Numbered from the stretch's first letter, positions 38,941 through 47,866 are shown. The stretch: 64,000 nucleotides of DNA from Streptomyces mutabilis (GCF_014649815.1 NZ_BMTT01000003.1:62001-126000), one strand, 5' to 3'. Numbers and translations are program-made. The notes: generated by a model from the letters alone, not told the origin.

Positions 38941-40001
38941 CCCTGCCCGGCCGCCTTGACGAGTTCGTCGATGGCGTACGGCATGGACAGCAGGGTGCCC
39001 TGGGAGATGGCCGCGCCGACCGCCGGGCCCTCGCTGTCCAGCAGGTACGACACCTTGCCGTTCTTCACCGCGTCCAGGTTGGCGAACAGCTCGAACTTCT
39101 TCAAGGCGTCCTGGTCCGCCTGGTCGTTGATGACGAAGACGTGGTCGACGTCGACCAGGTCGACCCGCTCCGGGGAGAGCCTCGTGTAGAAGTCGCCGCC
39201 CGCCACCTTGTCGATCTCCGTCTGGTACGTGAACCCGAGCCCCGTCACGAGGCGTCCGCGCACGTCGGTGGAGGTGAAGGGCGCCACCGACTTCTCGTAC
39301 CAGGACAGCACCACCGCGGTCCGGTCCGCGAACTCGGGGTGTCCCTTCTTGGCGGTGTCGAGCTTGGCCTGGATGTCGGCCACCATCTTCTCGCCCTCCT
39401 CGGCCTTGCCGAGCGCCTTGGCGATGTGGAGCGCGTTGTCCTGCCAGGGCGCGCTGAAGGGCTCCTTCTCGGTCTTGGTACGGGCGACCGTCGGGGCGAT
39501 CTTGGACAGCTTGTCGTAGCCGGCCTGGTCGATCTCGGAGTAGACCGCGACGATCAGGTCGGGGCGCAGGGCGGCGATCTTCTCGTAGTTGGGGCCGTCG
39601 TCACCGTTCTTCATGACGACCTCGGACTTGGTGTCACCCCACTTGTCCTTCACCCAGAGCCACTGGGTGTTGATGTCGGGGCTCTGGCCCGCCGGGTTCG
39701 GGTACTGGTCGACCATGCCGACCGGCTTGATGCCGAATGCCAGGACGGTCTGGTCGTCCGTGTAGCCGACGGAGACGACCCTCTTGGGAGCCTCGGTGAC
39801 CTTCGTGGTGCCGAACGCGTGCTCCACGGTGACCGGGAAGGTGCCGCCGACGCCGGCGGGGGCGTCGCCGCCCGTCGTGTCCGCCGAGTCGTCGGAGTCG
39901 GAACCGCACCCTGCGAGGAGGCCGACACCGAGAGCGGCGGCGGACAGTGCCGCCGCCAGTCGTCGCCAGGGCCTGATACGCGTCGTTCTCTGGAGGAGCA
40001 T
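38937..40001 (-). CDS. cchF: Ferric-coelichelin-binding lipoprotein CchF
   Basis: A 354-residue periplasmic-binding-type lipoprotein of the iron-siderophore class. The signal peptide ends in lipobox LLAGCGSD; a low-complexity Ser/Asp linker follows, then the two-lobed domain with TVEHAFGTTKVTEAPKRVVSVG, LRPDLIVAVYSEID, and near the end VDHVFVINDQADQ. ATG 40001 follows AAGGG at 8 nt; GTG at 40031 is the alternative. Lipid-anchored outside the membrane, it should hand ferric coelichelin to CchC/CchD. An iron box lies 72 bp upstream; cchG follows with a 4-nt overlap. Confidence 0.93.
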   Translation of the reverse strand: MLLQRTTRIRPWRRLAAALSAAALGVGLLAGCGSDSDDSADTTGGDAPAGVGGTFPVTVEHAFGTTKVTEAPKRVVSVGYTDDQTVLAFGIKPVGMVDQYPNPAGQSPDINTQWLWVKDKWGDTKSEVVMKNGDDGPNYEKIAALRPDLIVAVYSEIDQAGYDKLSKIAPTVARTKTEKEPFSAPWQDNALHIAKALGKAEEGEKMVADIQAKLDTAKKGHPEFADRTAVVLSWYEKSVAPFTSTDVRGRLVTGLGFTYQTEIDKVAGGDFYTRLSPERVDLVDVDHVFVINDQADQDALKKFELFANLDAVKNGKVSYLLDSEGPAVGAAISQGTLLSMPYAIDELVKAAGQG

Positions 40002-40072
40002 CCGGGGATCCCTTGCTGTCGCGCTGTCCACTGCGCCCCCGTCTTAGGGCAGCAAACCTTATCGCGCCTGAG

Positions 40073-40091
40073 TGAGGTTAGCCTACCCTTA
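40073..40091. promoter_or_regulatory. Iron box upstream of cchF
   Basis: TGAGGTTAGCCTACCCTTA is a recognisable but imperfect DmdR/IdeR site (GGTTAG core kept). It starts 72 bp before the cchF ATG and touches the cchE stop codon region, giving cchF-cchG their own promoter. Confidence 0.75.
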
Positions 40092-40952
40092 CTATTGCAA
40101 CTCCGGTTCAAAACGGCCGAGTTCGACGTGGGCCCGCCCTATCGGCACGATGAGCGGCCGGTCGCCGACCGGGTCGTCGATCACCTTGGCGCGCAGCCCG
40201 AAGGCCTCGTGCAGCAGTTCGGCGGTGATCACGTCACGGGGGTGCCCCTGCGCGAGAATCGCCCCGTCCCGCATCACGACCAGGTTGTCGCTGTAGCGCG
40301 TGGCCAGGTTGAGGTCGTGCAGCACCATGACCACCGTGCACCCGGACTCGTGCAGGTCGTCCACCAGGTCCAGGACGTCGATCGCGTGGGCGAGGTCCAG
40401 GTAGGTGGTCGGCTCGTCGAGCAGCAGCAGGTCGGTGCCCTGGGCCAGGGTCATCGAGATCCACACGCGCTGCCGCTGACCGCCGGAGAGGGAGTCGACC
40501 GGGCGGTCGGCGAGGTCGGACACGCCGGTCATGGCCAGCGCGCGCGCCACGACGTCGGCATCGTCCGACGACCACTGACGCAGCCAGCTCTGGTGCGGAT
40601 GACGGCCCCTGGTGACCAGGTCGGACACCGTCAGCCCTTCCGGCGCCACCGGTGCCTGCGGCAGCAGGCCGAGCTTCTTCGCCACGTCCCTGGTGCGGAG
40701 GGTGGCGATGTCCTCGCCGTCCAGTACGACCCTTCCGCCGGCCGGCTTCAGCAGCCGCGACAGAGTGCGCAACAGGGTGGACTTTCCGCAGCCGTTGGGA
40801 CCGATGATCGTGGTGACGACGCCGGGCGGGACGGTCACGTCGAGCTCGTCGAGGACGGTCCGAGCACCGTATTCGACCGTGACGCCCCTGGCTGCCAGCC
40901 GCGAGGCGCCGTCGACGCCGGGCTTCACTCCCGTGATGGACTGAACGACCAC
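40092..40952 (-). CDS. cchE: Ferric-coelichelin import ATPase CchE
   Basis: A 286-residue FepC/FhuC-type ABC ATPase: Walker A IIGPNGCGKSTLLRTL, Q-loop GLLPQAPVAPEGLTVSDLV, signature [17 protein letters not shown], Walker B LLLLDEPTTYLDLAHAID, switch His in VVMVLHDLNLATRYSD. All catalytic residues are present, unlike CchG and CchI. GTG start preceded by AAGGGGGCC. It powers uptake through CchC-CchD. An iron box lies 8 bp upstream of the start. Confidence 0.95.
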   Translation of the reverse strand: MVVQSITGVKPGVDGASRLAARGVTVEYGARTVLDELDVTVPPGVVTTIIGPNGCGKSTLLRTLSRLLKPAGGRVVLDGEDIATLRTRDVAKKLGLLPQAPVAPEGLTVSDLVTRGRHPHQSWLRQWSSDDADVVARALAMTGVSDLADRPVDSLSGGQRQRVWISMTLAQGTDLLLLDEPTTYLDLAHAIDVLDLVDDLHESGCTVVMVLHDLNLATRYSDNLVVMRDGAILAQGHPRDVITAELLHEAFGLRAKVIDDPVGDRPLIVPIGRAHVELGRFEPELQ

Positions 40953-40959
40953 AAGGCCC

Positions 40960-40978
40960 CCTTGTTAGGCTCACCTTA
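40960..40978. promoter_or_regulatory. Iron box upstream of cchE
   Basis: The core GTTAGGCTCACCTTA (40964-40978) equals the right part of the DmdR/IdeR consensus with one change; the left flank is weak. It separates cchE from the permease genes, so cchE can be transcribed on its own under iron control. Confidence 0.75.
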
Positions 40979-41017
40979 CTTTCTACCAGCTGTCGGTGCA
41001 CCAGCGATCGCGTACGG

Positions 41018-42100
41018 CTATCGGCGGTTCGCCCGCACCAGCAGACAGACGAGGAAGGGGCCGCCGATCGCGGCGGTGACGACACCGACCGGCAGGGAGA
41101 CCGGCAGCACCGCACGGGCGACCAGGTCCGAGCCGGTCAGCAGCAGCGCCCCCACCATGCCGGAGGCCACCATGGGCGGCGTGGGATGCCTGCCCAGGCG
41201 CATCGCCACCTGCGGCGCGACCAGCGCGACGAACGGGACCGGTCCCGCCGCGCTCACCGCCGCGCCGGCCAGCAGCACCGCGCACAGCAGCAGCACGGCC
41301 CGCACCGTCGCGTACCGCACGCCGAGGCCCGCGGCGACGTCGTCGCCGAAGTGCAGGGGCTTGAACTGGAAGGCGACGCACGACACGACGGCCAGCAGGA
41401 CGAGCGTGCACCACAGGGCGAGCGAGACCTCGCCCCAGGTCCGGTTGTCCAGCGAGCCGACCAGCCACGTCTGGGCCCGGGCCACGTCCCTGATGTCGGC
41501 GGTGACGAGCAGCCAGGTCGTGACCGCCTGCATCATGGCGGTCACCGAGATGCCGATGAGAATCAGCCGGAAGCCGTCGATGCCCCTGCGCCAGGCCAGG
41601 AAGTACACCAGCAGACCGGTGCCGAGACCGCCCGCGAGCGCCGCGGCCGACAGTCCCACGGAGTCGGTGATCGCCGCGGCGGTGCCGCCCGACACGGTCA
41701 CCAGGAACACGGCGACCGCGCTCGCGCCGCTGGTGATGCCGAGTACGTCGGGGCTGGCCAGCGGATTGCGCGCGATGGACTGGGTGATCGCACCGGACAC
41801 CCCGAGCGCGGTCCCGACGACGATGCCCGCGAGGGCACGCGGCATCCGCAGGTCCATGATGACGAACTCGTCGACCTGTTCGCCGCCGCCGAAGACGGTG
41901 GCGACCACCCGGGGCAGGGCGATGGGGAAGTCACCGACACCGATGGACAGGCAGAAGAGCAGGAAGGCCCCCGCCGCCAGCAGCAGCGTGACGCAGGCCA
42001 GCCAGGGCCGCCAGACGAACGACACACTGCCGAGCCGCACGCCCGGCGTCAGGGACGGCCTAGCGTCCGTCTGCTGCGTTTTCACGTCCGCCCCGTTCAC
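41018..42100 (-). CDS. cchD: Ferric-coelichelin permease CchD
   Basis: A 360-residue FecCD-family permease with about nine hydrophobic helices. Family blocks: LRMPRALAGIVVGTALGVSG, ITQSIARNPLASPDVLGITS, a helix ending in LVGSLDNRTWGEV, and VALVAPQVAMRLGRHP, the cytoplasmic loop that docks the ATPase. GTG 42100 overlaps the cchC stop by 4 nt and is preferred; GTG 42085 has a GGGGCGG site and is the alternative. Pairs with CchC as the membrane channel for ferric coelichelin. Confidence 0.93.
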   Translation of the reverse strand: MNGADVKTQQTDARPSLTPGVRLGSVSFVWRPWLACVTLLLAAGAFLLFCLSIGVGDFPIALPRVVATVFGGGEQVDEFVIMDLRMPRALAGIVVGTALGVSGAITQSIARNPLASPDVLGITSGASAVAVFLVTVSGGTAAAITDSVGLSAAALAGGLGTGLLVYFLAWRRGIDGFRLILIGISVTAMMQAVTTWLLVTADIRDVARAQTWLVGSLDNRTWGEVSLALWCTLVLLAVVSCVAFQFKPLHFGDDVAAGLGVRYATVRAVLLLCAVLLAGAAVSAAGPVPFVALVAPQVAMRLGRHPTPPMVASGMVGALLLTGSDLVARAVLPVSLPVGVVTAAIGGPFLVCLLVRANRR

Positions 42101-43158
42101 GTGCTCTTGAACTTTCCACGCCACACCAGAACCGCGAAGAACGGTGCGCCCAGAAGAGAGACGACGATTCCCGCGTCCAGCTCGCCCGGCCGCACCACGA
42201 GGCGTCCCACGATGTCGCAGACCAACAGGACCACGGCCCCGAGCAGCCCCGCGTACGGCACCAGCCAGCGGTAGTCCGGCCCGGTCAGGTACCGGGCCAC
42301 GTGGGCCACCATCAGCCCGAGGAAGGCGATGGGGCCGCAGGCCGCCGTCGCCGCGCCCGCCAACAGGGTGACGGCGACGATGCCGACGGTCCGACTCCGT
42401 GCGATGTTCAGCCCCAGGCCCCGGGCCACGTCGTCGCCCAGGTTCAGCAGGTTGATCGCGGGCAGCGTGGACAGGGCCAGCAGCAGGCCGGCCCCGATGA
42501 ACGCGGCCACGGGCCAGATGACGTCGAACCGGACACCGGCAACCGAGCCCGCGTTCCAGAACCGCAGGGCGTTCAGCGAGTCCTTGTCGGACAGGGCGAC
42601 CGCCGTGGTCATCGCCGCGAGGAACACGGTGACGCCCTGCCCGGCCAGAGCGAGCGTCAGCGGGTTGCCGGCGCCCCTGCCGATGCTCGTTAGTCCGAAC
42701 ACCACGACACCGGCGACCGCCGCGCCCAGGAAGCCGAACCAGACGTACTGCAACGGGCTGGTGAACCCGAACAGGGCGATCCCCGACACCACGGCGAACG
42801 ACGCTCCGGCGTTGACGCCCAGCAGACCGGTGTCGGCGATCGGGTTGCGCGTGTACCCCTGGATCAGCGCGCCGCCGACGCCCAGCGCGATGCCCGCCAC
42901 GACCGCGAGCACCGTGCGGGGCACCCGCACGGTCTGCACGATGAGCCGGACCTCGGTGAGCCGCTGGTCGGAGCCCGGTTCCGCGAGCAGCCCGTGCCAC
43001 ACGTCGGCGGGGCTCAACGCGCGCGCGCCGACGGCCAGGGACGCCGCCGCCGCGACCACGACGAACACCGCGAGCACGCCCAGTCCCGCAACCCGCTGTC
43101 GGCGGGCCCGTGTTGTCTCCCCGGGGGGCGCGGGGCGCCGGGCCGCAGTCGTGGTCAT
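42097..43158 (-). CDS. cchC: Ferric-coelichelin permease CchC
   Basis: A 353-residue FecCD-family permease. Characteristic blocks are TVRVPRTVLAVVAGIALGVG, ALIQGYTRNPIADTGLLGVN, LALAGQGVTVFLAAMTTAVA and AFLGLMVAHVARYLTGPDYR, the coupling loop for CchE. The basic N-terminus [20 protein letters not shown] is cytoplasmic. ATG 43158 is used; a GTG at 43170 overlaps the cchB stop by one base and is an alternative. In line with cchB upstream and cchD downstream, all one operon. Confidence 0.93.
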   Translation of the reverse strand: MTTTAARRPAPPGETTRARRQRVAGLGVLAVFVVVAAAASLAVGARALSPADVWHGLLAEPGSDQRLTEVRLIVQTVRVPRTVLAVVAGIALGVGGALIQGYTRNPIADTGLLGVNAGASFAVVSGIALFGFTSPLQYVWFGFLGAAVAGVVVFGLTSIGRGAGNPLTLALAGQGVTVFLAAMTTAVALSDKDSLNALRFWNAGSVAGVRFDVIWPVAAFIGAGLLLALSTLPAINLLNLGDDVARGLGLNIARSRTVGIVAVTLLAGAATAACGPIAFLGLMVAHVARYLTGPDYRWLVPYAGLLGAVVLLVCDIVGRLVVRPGELDAGIVVSLLGAPFFAVLVWRGKFKST

Positions 43159-43169
43159 GGCGACGTACA

Positions 43170-44522
43170 CTAACGCGCCGTACTGCCGGTCCCGTCGGCG
43201 ACCGTTCGGGCAGCGCCGGAAGCGGGCCCGACGCCGTCGCGGAGCGACTGCAGGATCTCCCCGACCCTGATGGCGGTGTTGGACAGCAAGGACGACGTGA
43301 TGCCGTGGGTGTGTTCGGTGCCGCCCTGGAGGTAGATCCCGCAGCGCAGGCCGGGGTCCGTCGCGATGCGGTAGTCGCGCTCGACCCGGACCAGGCCCTC
43401 GTCGTCCCGCAGGCAACGGTCCGCGACCTCGCCCAGCAGGCCGAGGGGGTCGGCGGGGCTGTAGCCGGTGGCGAACACCACGACGTCCGCGTCCAGCAGG
43501 GTCTCCTCCCCGGTGACGAGCGAGGTGACGGTGGCACGCACCTTCTCCGGGGTCTCCTTGACGTCGGTCAGCCGGGAGACGTTGAGGAACCGCAGCCGCT
43601 CGGTGCCGAGGACCCTCTCCCGGTACATCTGCCGGTACAGGTCGTCGATCAGGTCGATGTCGACCACGGAGTAGTTGGTGTTGCCGTGGTAGTCCATCAG
43701 TCGGCGTTTGACGCCGGCGGGCGCGGCGAAGTACTCGTCGACCGCCGCGGGGTCGAAGATCCGGTTGGCGAAGCCGCTGTCGTCGGCGGGGCTGTAGCCG
43801 TAGCGGGCGAAGACCGCGCACACCTCGGCGTCGGGGAAGCGGCGGTGCAGGTAGGCGACGTTCTCCGCGGCGCTCTGCCCGGCGCCGACGACGACGAACC
43901 GGGAGGGCGTGGTGCCCTCCAACGCGTCGACCCTGGCGAGCAGTTCGGAGTTGTGCCAGACGCGGTCGCCGCGCTCGACGCCCTCGGGCACGAGGGGACG
44001 CAGCCCGGTGCCGATGACGAGGTTGCGGGCCCGGTGGACCTCCAGCCCCTCCCCCGAACGGACCGTCACCTCCAGGTGCCGCACGGTCCCGTCCCGCTCG
44101 ACGGGCGCGACGCCGACGACCTCGTGGCCGTAGGAGACCAGGTCGTCGACCTTGGCGGCGGCCCACTCGAGGTAGTCGTGAAACTCCACCCGCAGCGGGA
44201 AGAGGTTCTTGTGGTTGATGAAGTCGATCAGCCGTCCCCTGCTCTGGAGGTAGCAGAGGAAGCTGAACTCGCTCGCCGGGTTCCGGAGCGTCACCAGGTC
44301 CTTGAGGAAGGACACCTGCATGGTCGCGTCGTTGATCAGCATGCCGCGGTGCCAGCCGAAGCGCGGCTGCTGCTCGAAGAAGCGGGCGGTGATCGTCCCC
44401 TGCCCGTCGGCGCGTGCGTTGTGCTCGGTCAGTGCGATCGCCATGGCGACATTGGACGGCCCGAAGCCGATGCCAATGAGGTCGTGGATCAGTGGTGCGT
44501 CATCAGGAAGAACCTGTGACAT
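43170..44522 (-). CDS. cchB: L-ornithine N5-monooxygenase CchB
   Basis: A 450-residue flavin- and NADPH-dependent N-hydroxylase of the SidA/PvdA/IucD family. It hydroxylates the side-chain nitrogen of ornithine, giving the hydroxamate precursors for CchH modules 1 and 3. Motifs: FAD-binding GIGFGPSNVAMAIAL with the family's Pro in place of the third Gly, substrate/FAD region MQVSFLKDLVTLRNP, NADPH-binding VVVGAGQSAAENVAYL, and the ATGY-type motif VVFATGYSPADP. Length is normal. ATG 44522; its promoter shares the iron-box region with divergent cchA. Confidence 0.95.
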   Translation of the reverse strand: MSQVLPDDAPLIHDLIGIGFGPSNVAMAIALTEHNARADGQGTITARFFEQQPRFGWHRGMLINDATMQVSFLKDLVTLRNPASEFSFLCYLQSRGRLIDFINHKNLFPLRVEFHDYLEWAAAKVDDLVSYGHEVVGVAPVERDGTVRHLEVTVRSGEGLEVHRARNLVIGTGLRPLVPEGVERGDRVWHNSELLARVDALEGTTPSRFVVVGAGQSAAENVAYLHRRFPDAEVCAVFARYGYSPADDSGFANRIFDPAAVDEYFAAPAGVKRRLMDYHGNTNYSVVDIDLIDDLYRQMYRERVLGTERLRFLNVSRLTDVKETPEKVRATVTSLVTGEETLLDADVVVFATGYSPADPLGLLGEVADRCLRDDEGLVRVERDYRIATDPGLRCGIYLQGGTEHTHGITSSLLSNTAIRVGEILQSLRDGVGPASGAARTVADGTGSTAR

Positions 44523-44551
44523 GTCACTCCCATCCTGCGGCCGCCGAAAAC

Positions 44552-44570
44552 TTAGGTGAGCCTAAGCTGA
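44552..44570. promoter_or_regulatory. Iron box upstream of cchB
   Basis: TTAGGTGAGCCTAAGCTGA matches the reverse-complement form of the DmdR/IdeR consensus (TTAGGTGAGCCTAACCTAA) at 17 of 19 positions. It lies 29 bp before the cchB ATG and should control cchB-cchC-cchD. Confidence 0.9.
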
Positions 44571-44646
44571 TTGAACGAGGACTGTCGATAGGGCGGGCCT
44601 CAAGCTTCCGCAACCAACTGGGGTGCCACGCATGGTCGTTCTGGAC

Positions 44647-44665
44647 TAAGGTAAGCCTTGCTTTA
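44647..44665. promoter_or_regulatory. Iron box upstream of cchA
   Basis: TAAGGTAAGCCTTGCTTTA is a weaker DmdR/IdeR-type site (AGGT-A-AGCCT core kept), 33 bp before the cchA ATG. The intergenic region thus holds two boxes, one for each direction. Confidence 0.7.
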
Positions 44666-44698
44666 CTGCCGGGCTGTCCCCTGTCTGAAGGAGTCCCC

Positions 44699-45646
44699 AT
44701 GCGGGTCGTCATGTTCGGCTACCAGACCTGGGGGCACCGCACCCTGCGAGCGCTCCTGGACTCCGAACACGACGTGGTGCTGGTCGTGACGCATCCCAGA
44801 AGCGAGCACGCCTACGAGAAGATCTGGAGCGACTCCGTCGCCGACCTCGCCGAGGAACACGGCGTCCCGGTGCTGATCCGCAACCGCCCCGACGACGATG
44901 AGCTGTTCGAGCGCCTCGAGGAGGCCGACCCCGACATCATCGTGGCGAACAACTGGCGGACGTGGATTCCCCCGCGCATCTTCGGTCTGCCACGCCACGG
45001 GACGCTGAACGTGCACGACTCGCTGCTGCCGAAGTACGCCGGCTTCTCCCCGCTGATCTGGGCGCTGATCAACGGCGAGTCCGAAGTGGGCGTCACCGCG
45101 CACATGATGAACGACGAGCTCGACGCCGGGGACATCGTCCGGCAGGAGGCGGTGCCGGTCGGCCCGAGGGACACGGCGACCGACCTCTTCCACAAGACCG
45201 TCGGCCTCATCGCCCCGGTCACCATCGGCGCACTGGATCTCATCGCCGCCGGTCAGACCGAGTTCACCAAGCAGGACCGGTCCCGGGCGAGTTTCTTCCA
45301 CAAACGGTCCGGCGAGGACATCCGGATCGACTGGGGCTGGCCGGCCGAGGATCTGGAGCGCCTCGTCCGCGCGCAGTCCGAGCCCTACCCCAGCGCCTTC
45401 ACCTTCCACCGGGGCAGGCGACTGGAAGTGCTCGCCGCGGTGGTGTCCCAGGGCCGCTACGGCGGTACTCCCGGCCGCATCTTCTACCGTGAGGGCGACG
45501 GCGTGGTGATCGTCGCCGGCGCCGACGCGCGGACCGGCCGCAACCACGGTCTGGCCATCACGCGGGTCCGGACGGAGGACGGGCGCGAGCTGTCCGCGAC
45601 GGAGTACTTCACCACCATGGGCGGCTACCTGACCAGCCGTCCCTGA
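44699..45646 (+). CDS. cchA: N5-hydroxyornithine formyltransferase CchA
   Basis: A 315-residue protein of the methionyl-tRNA formyltransferase fold. The N-terminal catalytic domain has MRVVMFGYQTWGHRTLRALL, the N-x-H-x-S/D folate site in GTLNVHDSLLPKYAGFSPL (Asn, His) and the catalytic Asp in MMNDELDAGDIV. The C-terminal part matches the Fmt C domain. It transfers a formyl group from N10-formyltetrahydrofolate to hydroxyornithine, supplying CchH module 1. AAGGAG lies 6 nt before the ATG. Divergent from cchB; marks the right edge of the cluster. Confidence 0.95.
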   Translation: MRVVMFGYQTWGHRTLRALLDSEHDVVLVVTHPRSEHAYEKIWSDSVADLAEEHGVPVLIRNRPDDDELFERLEEADPDIIVANNWRTWIPPRIFGLPRHGTLNVHDSLLPKYAGFSPLIWALINGESEVGVTAHMMNDELDAGDIVRQEAVPVGPRDTATDLFHKTVGLIAPVTIGALDLIAAGQTEFTKQDRSRASFFHKRSGEDIRIDWGWPAEDLERLVRAQSEPYPSAFTFHRGRRLEVLAAVVSQGRYGGTPGRIFYREGDGVVIVAGADARTGRNHGLAITRVRTEDGRELSATEYFTTMGGYLTSRP

Positions 45647-45730
45647 GACGCAGCAGCGCCTCCAGGGTGGTGCCGTGATCACGCATCGGCATGCTCCTCG
45701 GCAGCGCCTCTCCCCTGCAGGCGGGCGCGG

Positions 45731-45841
45731 GTGCACCTGTTCGTACTGCTGGAACTGTTGGCGGTGGAGGCCGTCGCGATCGCCGTCGTGCTGGAGTTGG
45801 TGGCCCGCGGCCGGATGCGCAGACCGGCACGCGGCGCGTGA
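45731..45841 (+). CDS. Possible 36-residue single-helix membrane peptide
   Basis: A GTG-started frame reads VHLFVLLELLAVEAVAIAVV followed by LELVARGRMRRPARGA: one hydrophobic helix with acidic spots and a basic tail, the layout of small membrane proteins. No convincing ribosome site was found. The rest of the 45647-46000 gap has no recognised content. Confidence 0.3.
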   Translation: MHLFVLLELLAVEAVAIAVVLELVARGRMRRPARGA

Positions 45842-46000
45842 CGCACCGGAGGGCGGGGCCCCACTGATGCGTCACGCGCCGTCCGTCCCGGCCGCGCGGA
45901 CGACGGTCGCCGGGAGTCGAGCCGGGGCCGGGCCGGGCCGCCCTGACGGTCGCGGCGGCCCGGCTGCGCGCTTCCCCGGACTACCCGGGCCCGGATCCGG

Positions 46001-47866
46001 TCACAGGCGGCCGCCCGGGACCACCGTGAACGTCCCCGGGCCGGCCGGCAGTTCCACCGTGTACTGGCGCAGGTACGTGTCGAGGAACGGGGAGCGGTCG
46101 CCGGGGGTGGCGACGTCGTCGGCCGGGTCGTCCAGGGCCAGCCTGATCCTGGCGCCCCGGACCTCGACGGTCTCGCCGGAGGGGGTGTCCCGCCAGGAGC
46201 CGGTCTGGATCGAGCCGATCTCCACGGCGAGGACGTGCCCCGCCGCCAGCGTCCAGTCTGTCGCCTTCAGGTCGACGGTCAGCCGGTCCGAGTCCAGCAG
46301 GGAGACCTGCTCGTCGAACATGACGGCGGTGCCGTCCGGGGCGACGTCGTACAGCTTGAGCATGACGTTGCCCTCGCCCTTTGCGGTCAGGGATACCTGC
46401 GGGGTGCCGGTGACGCGCGCCGGCTTCTCGAGCGGCTTCGACCACACGAAGAAGCTGGAGCCGACCTCACCGTCCCGCTGCCGCTTCGCCGACTCCTCGG
46501 CGAGTCCCCGAGGGGCGACGTACTCGGTCGCCGGTGCGTTCTCCATGTCCCACCGGCCGGCCGGCGGCGCGGGGGGCCGCGGTGCCGGACCGCCGGACGC
46601 GGTCAGCGCCGCCCGGGCGGTCACGCCGCCGTCGTCCACGTACGAGCCGCCGCCGAGCGGCAGGGTGACCGACCGCTCCGTGACCGGCCAGGTACGCTGG
46701 GCGCGCCAGGCGCCGGTGGAGTCCTCGACGGCGTAGGCCGGGTAGCGGACGTCGGGCCTGATGCCCTTCAGGTATTGGTCGTAGAAGGACAGGGTCTCCT
46801 GGTACCAGCCCTCGCGGCCCATCGCGAGGCGTCCGTCGGGGGTGCGGTCGCCGCCGCGGACGTGGTCCCACTGGCCCAGCCAGCCGCGCTCGGGGCCCTC
46901 GTGGTTGTCGAGGTACTCCTGCATCTCCTCGGGTTTGGTGTTGTTCTCGATGAAGCCCTGTGTGACGAACAGCGGCGTGTCGCTGCCCTTGGCCATCCGG
47001 GCCAGGTCGCGGGAGGTCCAGTGGCCGTCCCGCTGGTCGGATATTCGGTACCCGGCGGAGTTCTCCGTCAGGCACTCCGGGTGGTCCTGCTCGTAGCGGG
47101 CGTTCGCCCGGTAGCGCGGGTCGTCGTCCGCCATCGGGGGGATGGTGGCGATGGAGTTGTACGCGCCGGCGGTGCCGGTCACGTTCGGGCGGGGAACGCC
47201 GTTGGAGTAGATGTACTGGTACATGTCCCACAGGGGTTCCTGGGCGACGACGGCCTTGAGCGCGCGCTGGTCCAGGTTGTTGCCGATGAGGCCGGTGACG
47301 GCGTCGTAGGACTTGCCGTACATGCCCACCGCTCCGGTGGACCACGGCTGCTTCGCGGCCCAGTCGATCGCGGCCCTGACGTCGGCCTGTTCGCCGGGTC
47401 CTCCCCAGTCGAGGCAACCGGTGGAGCCGCCGAAGCCGCGCAGGTCCACCATGACGAAGGCGTAGCCCTCGTCGAACAGGTCGGTGCCCTCGATGAAGTC
47501 GTTGAAGCGGGCCGAGGGGCCGGTGTGGGCCCAGCCCTCGGGGCCGGTCTGCCCCGAGTGGGCGAAGTACGGGCCGACGGAGAGGATGACCGGCACCTTC
47601 TCCTTCCGGGACAGTCCCTCGGGCAGCAGGACGTCGGCGTGCAGTTGAGTGCCGGAGCGGTCGGAGGACGGGAAGTAGTGCTGCGTCCAGGCCGAGCCCT
47701 CCGGGACGCGGTCGTTCTCCTCGTGCGTCACGGGGTCGGTCGCGGTGGCGACCGGCGGGGCCTCGGCCTCCCGCGCCGCGACGGCTGGGCCGGCCAGGCC
47801 GGCGGTCAGGGCGAGGGTGGCGATGAGCGCGGAGGCGCTTCGGACGGCCGCGCGACGTGCTCTCAC
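46001..47866 (-). CDS. Secreted CocE/NonD-family hydrolase (Xaa-Pro dipeptidyl-peptidase-like)
   Basis: A 621-residue exported hydrolase. The signal peptide (1-31) ends GLAGPAVAARE. The alpha/beta hydrolase domain shows VPVILSVGPYFAHSG, DLFDEGYAFVMVDLRGFGGS and the nucleophile Ser in GAVGMYGKSYDAVTGLIGNN, typical of the S15/CocE group. The catalytic His is probably in WLGQWDHVRGG. The C-terminal 200 residues are the jelly-roll domain of PepX and CocE (VTGTPQVSLTAKGEGNVMLK). GTG 47866 has AAGGAGG 5 nt upstream. Extracellular X-prolyl dipeptidase or ester hydrolase; the two cannot be separated here. Confidence 0.9.
   Translation of the reverse strand: MRARRAAVRSASALIATLALTAGLAGPAVAAREAEAPPVATATDPVTHEENDRVPEGSAWTQHYFPSSDRSGTQLHADVLLPEGLSRKEKVPVILSVGPYFAHSGQTGPEGWAHTGPSARFNDFIEGTDLFDEGYAFVMVDLRGFGGSTGCLDWGGPGEQADVRAAIDWAAKQPWSTGAVGMYGKSYDAVTGLIGNNLDQRALKAVVAQEPLWDMYQYIYSNGVPRPNVTGTAGAYNSIATIPPMADDDPRYRANARYEQDHPECLTENSAGYRISDQRDGHWTSRDLARMAKGSDTPLFVTQGFIENNTKPEEMQEYLDNHEGPERGWLGQWDHVRGGDRTPDGRLAMGREGWYQETLSFYDQYLKGIRPDVRYPAYAVEDSTGAWRAQRTWPVTERSVTLPLGGGSYVDDGGVTARAALTASGGPAPRPPAPPAGRWDMENAPATEYVAPRGLAEESAKRQRDGEVGSSFFVWSKPLEKPARVTGTPQVSLTAKGEGNVMLKLYDVAPDGTAVMFDEQVSLLDSDRLTVDLKATDWTLAAGHVLAVEIGSIQTGSWRDTPSGETVEVRGARIRLALDDPADDVATPGDRSPFLDTYLRQYTVELPAGPGTFTVVPGGRL

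Noticed and set aside
38922-42110. A long plus-strand frame opposite cchF, cchE and cchD
   Set aside because: Antisense shadow; the minus-strand proteins have complete lipoprotein, ATPase and permease signatures.
44526-44698. A riboswitch in the cchA-cchB gap
   Set aside because: The inverted repeats are explained by two iron boxes; no conserved aptamer core was seen.
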